From Magicicada septendecula (Eukaryota; Arthropoda; Insecta; Hemiptera; Cicadidae): a DNA stretch of 64,000 nt. Both the position numbers and the translations under genes were made by a program. Position 1 is the stretch's first letter. Every line of letters begins with the position of its first letter. The notes beneath the pieces were generated by a model. The model saw only the letters and a program-made list of their open reading frames with translations, searched no databases and had not been told where the DNA came from. The DNA lies in contig CM068373.1 of assembly GCA_034769895.1 (NCBI GenBank), positions 201,170,134 to 201,234,133 on the forward strand. Direction: 5' to 3'. This document shows, one piece after another, positions 32,801-43,478 of this stretch.

Positions 32801-33599
32801 AATGCGGGAAGCGCAACCCTAATTACCGAGTAGGACTCACTGAGTTGAACGAAAGGTAGTCGTATCTGTAGAGGATTTATATTCATATCTTGATAACCAG
32901 TGCTCACTGCTGTTGGACCGACATCCCGGCGTGAAGCATCTTTGCTCTTTTGACTGGACCGGCTACTTAATTGTTATTTTAAAGCTGGCAACAATTGTAA
33001 CACGTGTTTATTCAGCGAAAGAGACCCCTCACGTTTAATAATGCTGAGAAGCATTTAGATAATGCCTACGTCTTTAGAAATGTTTAATATGAACCCTTGA
33101 CCAGCCTTCATGTATTCTGATTTTATGTGGTAGTGATTTAACATTATTTTCCACAACAATCTGACTATGTGTTTATGAACGTTCCTTTGGTTGTGTTGTA
33201 TACATTATTATATTTGGCATTCTTATAGAAGAAACTTAAGACGCATAAAAGAAGTGTTTAATAAATGGACACAACGTATAGAAATGATAATAGCAACACC
33301 TTTTCCGTTTGAAACCACGTTTTACTGATTTATTCTTACAGGTACTTTATTATTTATTTTTTTATTTATTCTATCATTTGGCATCCTCAATCGTGGTAGC
33401 ATATTAATTTGTTTTAACAATAACAAATTTCTCGTTAAAACATTAATGTGGCAATTCTAACAATTATATAACAGTCAAAATTTCACGAGGTGCTTTTTAA
33501 GAAAGGTTTGTTGTTACTTCAGGAAAACAAGTCAAAGTAAATATTAGAGTATTTAAAACTTGACATGTACACAAATTTTATATACAATAACTTTTATTC
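29856..33599. other. Non-coding AT-rich region
   Basis: No coding or repeat signal beyond a short CA array at about 30,905-30,924. Confidence 0.55.
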
Positions 33600-34251
33600 C
33601 TCCTCTTCTTTAGCACTACAGCCCAACGTGAGCCCTGACTTCCAACACAAATTTTCTTCAACGTTTCCTATCCATTGCTATTTCAGTGTAACCTCTCATA
33701 TTTATTCTTCGTAGACATTCAAACACATCATCCAACCATCTTATCCTAGATTTGTACTTTTATAGAATCCACCCTCAGGTTTTTCTTTAGCATACACTGA
33801 TCATACAACCGCTCTAACTGACTTAGCCATTGTATTCATTGAGATTTTACGAACCTTACAATGCCCTCATGCTTCAAGTCCTCACCTGTCTTTTGGTTAT
33901 TTCTTATTTTCCAGTCATCACCTTCTTTATAGTGCTATAAACAGGTCTTAAAATTTGTCTTTTAAACCTTCTTAGTGTTTTTTGTTCCTTTTTTATTAAT
34001 GTCTATGTCTCGTCTCCATAAGTAACAAGTTGTCTGATAAGTGTCTTATATATTTTTATTTTTGTGTTACGATTAATGAGTTTACTTCTCAATAGTTTAC
34101 TGTTAGCATAATATGACTTGCATTCTATTTGTATCCTGTCCAGTATCGCCGTGTTTATGAACCCTTCATTATCTATTATGTCACTTACGTATCTGAATTT
34201 CTTAACTGTATCAAATGAATTACAATAATTTTTTAGCTTTATTAAATACAA
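33600..34251 (-). pseudogene. LINE reverse transcriptase C-terminal remnant
   Basis: On the minus strand the frame 34251-34003 contains VSDIIDNEGFINTAILDRIQ, the block SKLLRSKLINRNTKIKIYKT and the end TLIRQLVTYGDET. These match the region after the reverse transcriptase palm of endonuclease-type LINEs, where I-x-x-R-I is followed by K-x-x-IYKTLIRxxxxYGxET. Beyond a stop the same strand continues, with stops and shifts, through RRFKRQILRPVYS and SRIRWLDDVFECLRRINMRG to about 33,600. That is the usual LINE tail (R-x-RWLDDV). The palm and endonuclease are missing, as in a 5'-truncated, decayed copy. Confidence 0.75.
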
Positions 34252-35741
34252 GCCTGCGTGGATTGTTGTTGGAAGGTAAAAAAACCAAAGTACTGAGTTA
34301 TATACAAAAGATTACTAAAAAACTTTGAGGGTACAGGTGAAAAATAGCAGGATATAGTAAATACGTGAAATGGGCCTACTTATAGTTCAGCGGATAATGC
34401 AAGATTTAACATAAATAATGTAAGAATATGTAGAAAGTAATATTCGCGGGGATATTCTAATGTTTCTTTCATTCATTTCAGTGACTTTAGAAGCTGAATG
34501 GTAGAAGGAGATAGTATAAGCTGAAGATAACTCTAAGATAGGGTAACTTTAAGGGAACTGAGAAAGGAAGAGAGAAATCTAATATAATAAGTTCCGTGGG
34601 TGTATGTAAATAAGGATCAGCCAGATGATCCCCATATGCACAAGCGAATATGAGTCTTCACATGTGTATATTTACAGAGGTTATTTCTAGTTCTAGAATT
34701 CAGTGTCTACAATAGTTTTTACATTCAACACATTTATATTACGAAAATTATATCTCTGCTTAAATATTTCTATACACCATACACAGTTTACTGAAAAGAC
34801 TATTACGTTTCAATCTAAATGCATAAACAACTATGACAAGTATACTAAGCGCAACGAATTTTACACTACAACACATTAATGAATATTAGTGTGCAGATTT
34901 ATATTGTCGATTTACGAGTTTCATCAGTAAAGCTAAGTTAAATGAATGTCGTATTAATATGCGTATACGTGTATGAGAAATGGCTGTTTGCTATTATACA
35001 TGAATATGTAGGCCTCTGTGTTTCATAATGACCTGCATTCGTGCAGGCTGACCGCATATAAAGTTAGAACTCGGTTACAGTCACACATTACTCTATTGCT
35101 ACGACGGTCTAGTGATCGTCGTATGTTACAGTGGTAAACAAAATACAAGACACCAATTAAGTTACAAATCACCAGCTTCAATTATTAGAATTAATTCAAC
35201 TCGTACAAAAGATTACGAGTTACGTACATCTCAATTCCAGTTAGATTTGTCCACACGCAATAATAATGTCAAATATAAAGAATTCCGGGCTATAATTACT
35301 TTTTACTAATACACCACTTCCGGCGCACTGTGTAAATCGCCCGACATAACACTGGACTCTAAGCGGCAGGTATGGGCTATTTACAGTCTGCAGGATTCCG
35401 TAATTTGCGTCTTTAACAAACACGTGTAAATTCTAGAGAATACTTCAGCGCGACCATAGCAGAAACACACCGTTGGGCTAGTCGAGAAGCTTCTAGAACG
35501 ACACCATCGAACGCATGAGACTTCCGCATTACGTAATACTGCCTCGCATATCAAGCGTCACGTAAGCATTACAGCTGCGGGAATAGCCGAGAAACGAGTA
35601 GAACAACGTTCTCCAATGTACCACAACGTTCCGTAATGGCGTAACACTTTTTCCGCATTACGTAACACTATTATTAAATTTCTATTGTTATGTATTAATT
35701 GTTCATTACCTAAGGATACCATACATATGATTTATAACTAG
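34252..35741. other. Non-coding region between LINE remnant and Helitron
   Basis: No gene recognised. The part from about 35,300 to 35,660 is richer in GC and repeats the motif CCGCATTACGTAA (near 35,524 and 35,641) along with several GTAACAC/CGTAAC variants. Confidence 0.5.
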
Positions 35742-35868
35742 CTAAAAGCATGGCTTTTTGGTGACTCGCGAAGCTTAAATACAATAAATATTACGTACAA
35801 ATAAATAATCACAATATTTATATTTGAGCTGCAGGAATCACCATCAAACCATGCTTTTAGCTAGTTAA
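35742..35868. repeat. 127-bp inverted-repeat unit, possible Helitron 3' terminus
   Basis: AACTAGCTAAAAGCATGG at 35742-35759 is perfectly inverted at 35851-35868, and the inner halves also pair imperfectly. Read on the minus strand the outer end is AAAAGCCATGCTTTTAGCTAG followed by TT. This is a small hairpin then CTAG before T, which fits the CTRR-T rule for Helitron 3' ends and lies about 340 bases after the helicase. It could equally be an independent short hairpin element. Confidence 0.4.
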
Positions 35869-36085
35869 AAAAGAAGTAATTTTATGGTTAAAAACAATAT
35901 TTTGATTTTTTATATTTATTTTTTTAAATATAAAAAAATACAATAGAAAATTATTTTTAAAAAATTAAAAATTAAATAATTAGAAAAAAATTAACATAAT
36001 TAATTAATAATTAAATCAGTAATTAGATACATTTTTAATCAGATACAAAATTTCTCATTCGAGTTTCTTCTTGTTTTCTACACTT

Positions 36086-38194
36086 TTACATATGTGAATT
36101 TTTAATATTACAAAATCTATTGTAAGAAAATGTTCTGTTTAATGCTAAACCTTCTAAAGTGTTTACTCTCGACAACGCAACATATGTTAAACCAATAGAA
36201 GTTTCCTTTTCTCCAATATCTACAACAGCTCTATATAAGGTTAAACCTTGAGACTTATGAATTGTAATTGCAAAGGCTAATTGTAACGGAAATTGTTTCC
36301 TTGAACAATTAATATTTCCACTTTTCCAAAATTTAGTTATAGGTGGAATTGGAACACAACCACTATTTCCATAAGTTGAATGAAAATAATTTTCAAAACG
36401 AACCATTATCACTCGTGGCATTTGATCAGGTGGACCATGATTTTCTTCATAGATAATATCTTCAATGTAACCTAAAGCTCCTTTTCACTAATCCTTTTTC
36501 AACCTACAAATTCGAACGTAACATAACTTTAAATCCAGTTGATAAAATTATAAATGGTTCAAGTCCACCTGATAATTCTGCACTTGCTGATTTTGCTTTA
36601 GAGTAATTATGAATAGCTGGAATATAAGCAATTGGTTGACGAAATTCTTTTAACTTTTGATGATTAAATTCTTTTACATTTTTATTTGTTGCAAATAGCC
36701 TAATTACATCGTTGAAAAAATGACGTTCATTTTGCAAAAAAGTTTGTATACTACGTGTCATTAATATTTCATAGTCTTGAACTGTACAGTCACCATTACT
36801 AACACGATCAAGTATATCTCGAAATATTTGTTGAGATTCGTTTTGTCGAAATGATGACGATAAAAAAAATACTTTTGAATACTTGATGTAAATAACAATT
36901 TTCCTTCTAAACGGAATTCACTTCCTTCAATTTTATCACTGTAAAGTGGTCTGTCATTAACAGGAGGTAACTGATTAATAACCCCAAAAATATATATAAA
37001 TAATCCACCAAACGGTTCATCTTGTCTTGATGGAATAGCTCTGTGTACTCTTAAATCAATTTTCCTCAAAAGACTACATCCAATCATACTCATTTCATCT
37101 ATAAACAGAAATTTACAACCACGAATTTCCTGTTGAAACTGAGCAAGTGAGTGTGAACTGAGTTCTCTAAATACTTTATGTACTCCTAATAAAAGTTTGG
37201 AGTGTATTGTTGATCCATTAATATTAACAGCAGCAGCACCAGTTGGTGCAAGCAATTGATAAGAAGATGATCCCAACATTTGATTCAATCGACAAGTGAA
37301 ATAATTAATTAAAGTACTCTTTCCAGAACCGGCTTTTCCTTGAATAACAATTCTTTTAATCGGAAGTTCTTCTTCGTTACCTTGTAGATAACTAAGTTGT
37401 TTTTCAAATATATTTATCAGTTCTTGTTGTTCATCAGAGAAAACAATATTTGGCAGATTATATTGAACATTAACAATGTAATTTCTTTGAATTTCTATTA
37501 CTTTTTCTTTTTCAATGAAATTTTCTAATGTATTCAACACTTGTTGATTCAAAATAGAATGCCAATTATATCGGATATCAATTTCTCTCCTACCTATATC
37601 TACTTCTTCCTGAATAGTATTTGGTCCAGCAGCTACGTCCATCGAATCATATGGTTGATCTACTTCTAATTGGTCTGTCTCTTCAAAATCTTCTTCGTCT
37701 TCCAAATTTTGTAGCATATAATCCAAATCATAATTCAGAATATCGTCATTCCCAAAATGTTGTTCATATATAATATTCCAAGTACTATTATGTGGATTTA
37801 GATCATTCAGTTGTCGCCAGGGAATATGAAATAAAACTTGTTGCTTGTAAATATTTTCATTGTTTTCAACACCAGGATCATATTTAATTTTTGGCATGAC
37901 TCTAAGAATAAAAGGTACTTTTTTAGTACTATAATTTGCACCTCTTTTATAAATTTTTGTAAAAAAGTCTGTTAAAGACATACTTTCAAATTCCGCTGAT
38001 CGCTGTTGATATTTATCCAAAGAATTTGAAATAGAAATGCTTCCATCCTCTCTATTCATATCAAGTTGTTCCCATACATTATGTGATAAATTAATTAAAA
38101 CAAATTGACGAGATGATCGAAACAAAGGCCAACTCATTAAAATCCAAAAAATTTCTTGAGCAGAATAATCACGTTCAGCACACATTTTTATCAA
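36086..38194 (-). pseudogene. Helitron RepHel: PIF1-like helicase part
   Basis: A 5'-to-3' DNA helicase module spread over three minus-strand frames (38194-36761, 36761-36504, 36421-36086). Visible motifs are Walker A GKAGSGKST (about 37,320-37,345), then APTGAAAVNINGSTIHS, Walker B FLFIDEMSM (about 37,087-37,113), QLPPV (about 36,960), and near the C-terminus FAITIHKSQGLTL with TYVALSRVNTLEGL, the PIF1 motifs that contact ATP and DNA. In the QLPPV motif the aspartate usual at the second position reads valine (GVINQLPPV). A frameshift lies at an A8 run near 36,867 and another break lies between 36,421 and 36,504. The protein is therefore dead, although the motifs are well preserved. Confidence 0.9.
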
Positions 38195-38211
38195 AATCTT
38201 TGAACTATTTG

Positions 38212-39034
38212 CTAAACATTAACATTACTATGTGACGCTTGCACTGTGTGTCTAATGAACTGTTTCATACCTTCTAATCTTGGTTCAGCTTTGCTAGCAT
38301 ACTTAGCAATATACTTAAGAACAGCATGAATAGAAACCGCGGATTGTGAATCAATATTTCCTCGCCAAATTTTCAAAATTTGTGGACTATGGTTATTTAA
38401 ATATGAATTATTTCTTTTTGAAATATATTCTAATTCGCAATGAATAAACTGAATCTTACTTTCGGTGACACATTCTTTTGGAAACTTAAAACGACAAGTA
38501 GTTTCAATAAATTTTTTTTCTTTCTTTGACAATAAGCTTTAGAACATTTATGCATTTGTACTGCACGTATTAAATGATTGTAATCAACATCTTGATCAGG
38601 TACGTCAGCAAAATGCATTTTTGATGGATGTATATCATACGTTTGAGAAGGATCTGGATGCCAAGAAGACATAAATTCATCGAAATACGTACTAATTTCT
38701 TGTATTCTTACAATATCATCTGGATTAAGATTATTGAGATCAGGAGCACTTACTTTCAAGCCAGAAAATACCATGGACTACCTCTATGTTGAAATTCAAT
38801 ACGAAACCAGAAATCTTTGACTTTGAAATATTTAAAAAAAAAATGTTGCATAAGAAATTCTAACCTTTTATAAAAAAAAATAGGCAACAAATAAAGGATT
38901 AGAATTCAATAATTTTGATATACGAATGAATTCAGTATTTAGATTGAGATTGGCATAATCATAATCAGGATCAAGAATACGATAAATCTCTGGCCAATAT
39001 AAATCAGCTGCACTTAATGTAATAAAAACAGTAG
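38212..39034 (-). pseudogene. Helitron RepHel: Helitron-like N domain end and Rep nickase part
   Basis: Minus-strand pieces: 39034-38868 reads PTVFITLSAADLYWPEIYRI; 38774-38430 includes HPSKMHFADVPDQDVDYNHL; 38532-38212 includes SAVSIHAVLKYIAKYASKAE. The last has the paired tyrosines (Y-x3-Y) that would attack DNA in a HUH nuclease. The histidine pair should follow FQHRGSP near 38,780, but there the frame runs into WYFLA and then breaks, so the metal-binding histidines are not readable. Adjacent frames overlap at 38,430-38,532, showing another shift. The gene continues across the LTR insertion into 46133. Confidence 0.82.
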
Positions 39035-39038
39035 GAGT
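39035..39038. repeat. Target-site duplication GAGT (left)
   Basis: GAGT before the TGTGCTG start of the LTR structure, repeated at 46129-46132 directly after its last base. A 4-bp duplication is typical of gypsy-type integration. Confidence 0.85.
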
Positions 39039-39097
39039 TGTGCTGTAACTACTCGTTACGGCGACATCCAAATGTTTGTTATATCGAAACTGTCGTT

Positions 39098-39846
39098 TAG
39101 CACATCATCTTGATCTTGGTTTAGGAAAGGTAAGAGAAGGGATGGATGTTCGCGTGCCCTCTGCGCGGTCTTCTCTGCCTTGTGAATCGGGTCCGCCCAC
39201 CCTAGTGTGGGGAGGTGGGCCAGTCATGTGTCAAGGATTGATGATGCCTTGTTTGATGAACACGGCTGGTCGGTCCACGAGGTGGACGGTTCTCGAAGGG
39301 TACTCGCATATCAAGGTTGTAGCACCTTGTTAGCCTTCGGGCGTGAATATGTGAGTACCAAGGAGAGTAAAGTGGTGGTCACCGGAGAGGGTGACGTGTT
39401 GGGGCGGTCCCGAGAGTTTGGCATGGGGGAGAGGACTCGCGTGGGGGATGGTCGCAGTGTGGTATTGTTTACCCCAGTTAAGATTAGTTAGGGTCCTCGG
39501 GTTTGTTTTTCGGGGGGCTTCGCTGGAGGGATTGTGTTTTAAGGTTTTACTTTTTAGCGTTTTATTGTTTTGGGTGGGGTTAATTGGGGTTTTAAAAGTT
39601 TTATCGGTATTTTAGCTCCTCTCCTTTCCTTTCTTCTTTCTCTTGCTTTAGGTCGCGACCGCTCACACTCCCCGTATCTTCTACACTTACACACACCCAC
39701 ACACACTTTGTCCTTCCTTCTGGTGTCCTTTCGTTTTCAACTTTCGCCGGATTTTATCTTTTTATTGGTTTTAGAGTCCCCGCTTTTCCTCCGGTGGTGG
39801 CAGTCCCAGTGTCGTCCAACCCGTTGGACTCCTTTTGTTGTGGGGG
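39098..39846 (+). repeat. Extra copy of the 3' part of the internal region
   Basis: Matches 42730-43478 nearly base for base, starting TAGCACATCATCTTGATC and ending with the purine run TTGTGGGGG before LTR A. It is joined directly to the first 54 bases of an LTR at about 39,092, so the rest of that LTR and about 300 bases of internal region are deleted. Confidence 0.85.
39207..39491 (+). other. Conserved 94-codon open frame, copy 1
   Basis: The frame contains SRIDDALFDEHGWSVHEVDG and VVVTGEGDVLGRSREFGMGE. The first codon is an alternative start (GTG), so the true start is unknown. It is nearly identical to the frame at 42839-43123. Both lie in duplicated DNA, so the openness of two copies is weak evidence for a protein. 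I do not recognise the family; a remnant of gag or pol is possible. Confidence 0.25.
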
Positions 39847-42429
39847 TGTGCCGTAACTTGTCGTTACGGCGACATCCGAATGTTTGTTATATCGAATCTG
39901 GGCAATAGTTTCATTCATCTGTGTAGTTCACGCTATCGTGGACACTCCTGCCATCTATGAGGCGTTACGGTAACTTAGGAATTTGTTGGTTGCTCTCGCT
40001 GCGATATTGGACCCTCACGCTATCTGTCTGAGACTTCGGACAACTTGACTTTTCGGTCCCGCTGCTTGGAGCGGGGTTTGTCTTTGAGTAGAGTGAGCCT
40101 GCGGTAGACTCGTGTGGGTTTTTGATCAGCTGTGTGGAGGCATGCCAGCTGTTTTTGTCGAGGTCGGCTTTTCACCCCACGAGCCGTCTGACAGGTCTGA
40201 AAAATTTTGTTTCATTTTTTTTTAATGCCGGTGTGTTTTAAATAGAGCATGGAAGGCTAAATAAAAGGTGCGCCGAGGGGTTTCTCGGCCTGGCAACTGT
40301 GACCGTGTGAAGAGATCAAGATGTTGTGTGTAAGTAGTAAGGAACTCGGACAGCACGTGCTGCAACTAACAGGTATGCAAAGTGAAAATTATTAAATTTT
40401 GCCTGGGATGCGTTTTCGCCCTGCTTGTGTTTAGGGTCATGTGGGGCCTGGCTAGTTCTTAACACAAAAAAAAAGGAACAACAGTTGCTTAATTCTGGAT
40501 GTTTTTTTTAACTTCACTGTATACATGGAATCTAATATGCAGGTTTCTGCAGTCATTGCCAATTCTTGAACGCAAGTTTTTTTTTAAAGAAAAGTCTGTT
40601 GAACTTGACTAGCTTCTGATATTTCTTTCAAATGATGAGCAGCTTCTCTTGCTGTTTGCGGTGACAGTGTATCTTATGTGCAAAACTTTTTTACCTACAA
40701 AAAAAAAATAAAAAAATAAAAAACTTAAGAAAATTTGTTAGGAATTGGCCAGTGTGATCATGGGCCTAGTGAAGCAAAATTCAGCCGAGTTCCTTAATCT
40801 CTCTTTGTATGATTCAGTGTGTGCATATAAGTGTCTTGTGTTTGAATTGTGGAAGCATGTAATGTCCAGTATATACTTTTTTCCTATAATCTGTGTTGAA
40901 CTTATATTGTGTCTGCCTTTTATTGGAACGTATAAATCTGATTATGAAAAGAGTTGCAGATCACCTACAATTGTAATAATACATTGCCCTGTACTAGAAC
41001 TGTAATTCAGAAGTATTCCGCCTGTTAATAAAAATGACTGAACTTTTGTACAATAATGAAATTTCCACTTTGGAATATTTTTTATTTTATTGTGATTCTC
41101 TATCAATGTACAGTCACTGTTAAAATTCTTTTGTATATGTATATGCTCATAGTTATTTTAATTGTCTGTCAACGTACAGTCACTGTTAAAATTCTTTTGT
41201 AGATGTATATACTAATATTTATTTTGATTCTCTATCAATGTACAGTCACTGTTAAAATTCTTTTGTAGATGTACATACTCATATTTATTTTAATTCTCTA
41301 TCAATGTACAGTCACTGTGAAAATTCTTTTGTATATGGATATGCTCATAATTTTATGCACAAAACATTTTTACCTTTTGAGAGATATATACCTGATTATT
41401 TGATAGTTTTTTTTAATAATGGTGCACTCTGAAATCAGTAAGCCATGGTGCTACACAAGTGTATACAAGTTTAAGGAAAAGTGAGCACACACGCACTTGT
41501 GAATTCCACACAGAGTATATAATCACCTATCTTATGTTTACATTATACATTCCTAATTATATGATTCTCCTTTATAGCTTTTGATTTAGATTTCAGAGGG
41601 CGCATGTTGTTATGTAATATAACTGTTTAAATTGTTGTGGCTGTAATAATTGTTGTAGGATAGAATTGCTTGTTAAATGGTTTATAAAATTGTTTATATT
41701 ATTGAAAGTGTTTATAGTATAACCAGAGGGGACTGAAAAGAAAAAAAAACTTATTGTTATTAAATGTTATATTTCGAGAACCTCTGGATTTACTCTGTGT
41801 ACTTATTAATGTTAATATAATTATTTCCAAATAAGGAAATTCTATTTGGTGAAGGTTAAAAGGTACTGTCGAGGCTTGTTGCATGTCAATGGTGATTTTG
41901 TATACCATGTAATAGATTTTAAATATTTTACATATTTTACATAATTCTAATAGAATACTTTCAGCCTGGATACTATGAATCATTGTAAGAAAAACAATGT
42001 AATATATTTTACATATTTTACAGATTTTATATATTTCTAAGGGAATACTTTTTAAATATTAAATTTTGAATACCAGGTAATATAGTTTAAATATTTTACC
42101 TATTTATATATTTCTAATAGAATACCTTCACAGCCTGGATTCTATGAAATCTCATTGTAAGAAAACCAAATATGATAGAATCAATGAATTTGTTATTTTC
42201 GGAATTTTAAAATTGAGGGTCACCTCATTCGTCCTATTACCTAATGGTTACCCAGCATGTGGCTATTCTTCCACTAGGAGGCCTCTCCTAGTTCAAGTGA
42301 ACAAGTGAGCCGGTCATCAAGGTGAGTTGTAGATTTTTATATTTTTTTTTAGGTTGTCAAACTTGAAAAATGTGTCAGATTTGGAAAGTTGAAAATTGTG
42401 TTGTGATGTCTTTGGTGGTGAGCGGCTCA
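39847..42429 (+). repeat. LTR A, 2.58 kb
   Basis: Begins TGTGCCGTAACTTGTCG and ends GAGCGGCTCA, so it has TG...CA ends. It is preceded by a purine run and followed by a primer-binding site. It is nearly identical to LTR B and contains four copies of a 66-bp tandem repeat. Confidence 0.88.
41090..41350 (+). repeat. 66-bp minisatellite, four copies (LTR A)
   Basis: The core TACAGTCACTGTTAAAATTC occurs at 41109, 41175, 41241 and 41307, an exact 66-base period. Confidence 0.9.
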
Positions 42430-43478
42430 CAAATGGTAGCAGAGCGTGGTTGGACGTAGGCCTGGCCACCTCTGAACCGAAATTTGGAAACGGATGCGCT
42501 GACCTCAATATCTTAATTGGACATGTTCTGTCAGTTGTGGTGTGTTATCCATGGGTGTAATTATGTGTTACTATTGTTGTAAATCTTGGTCTTTGGGTGC
42601 GGTTGCCGGGCCGGGACACCTAGGGGGGGGTGAGCACAGCTTGGTGATTCCTGATTTTATCTTGGGGTGTTGTAGAGTGTTTATTTGTTTCTTTGTGCTT
42701 TGGTTTTGTCATTGTCTTTGTTGTTCTTCTAGCACATCATCTTGATCTTGGTTTAGGAAAGGTAAGAGAAGGGATGGATGTTCGCGTGCCTTCTGCACGG
42801 TCTTCTCTGCCTTGTGAATCGGGTCCGCCCACCCTAGTGTGGGGAGGAGGGCCAGTCATGTGTCAAGGATTGATGATGCCTTGTTTGCTGAACACGGCTG
42901 GTCGGTCCACGAGGTGGACGGTTCTCGAAGGGTACTCGCATATCAAGGTTGTAGCACCTTGTTAGCCTTCGGGCGTGAATATGTGAGTACCAAGGAGAGT
43001 AAAGTGGTGGTCACCGGAGAGGGTGACGTGTTGGGGCGGTCCCGAGAGTTTGGCATGGGGGAGAGGACTCGCGTGGGGGATGGTCGCAGTGTGGTATTGT
43101 TTACCCCAGTTAGGATTAGTTAGGGTCCTCGGGTTTGGTTTTCGGGGGGCTTCGCTGGAGGGATTGTGTTTTAAGGTTTTACTTTTTAGCGTTTTATTGT
43201 TTTGGGTGGGGTTAATTCGGGTTTTAAAAGTTTTATCGGTATTTTAGCTCCTCTCCTTTCCTTTCTTCTTTGTCTTGCTTTAGGTCGCGACCGCTCACAC
43301 TCCCCGTATCTTCTACACTTACGCACACCCACACACACTTTGTCCTTCCTTCTGGTGTCCTTTCGTTTTCAACTTTCGCCGGATTTTATCTTTTTATTGG
43401 TTTTAGAGTCTCCGCTTTTCCTCCGGTGGTGGCAGTCCCAGTGTCGTCCAACCCGTTGGACTCCTTTTGTTGTGGGGG
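42430..43478 (+). other. Internal region of the non-autonomous LTR element
   Basis: About 1.05 kb between primer-binding site and purine run, unusually short against 2.6-kb LTRs. The only long frame is 42839-43123 (GTG first codon), containing SRIDDALFAEHGWSVHEVDG. The 3' end is TTTTGTTGTGGGGG, a likely polypurine tract touching LTR B. No motif of reverse transcriptase, protease or integrase is present. Confidence 0.7.
42434..42445 (+). other. Primer-binding site, initiator-tRNA type
   Basis: TGGTAGCAGAGC starts four bases after LTR A. Its first eleven bases complement the usual CUCUGCUACCA 3' end of animal initiator methionine tRNA. This fixes the element's orientation as plus. Confidence 0.75.

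Noticed and set aside
35100-35120. TATAAAG near 35,057 with downstream sequence as a core promoter
   Set aside because: No open gene follows on the plus strand, and TATA-like strings are common in AT-rich DNA.
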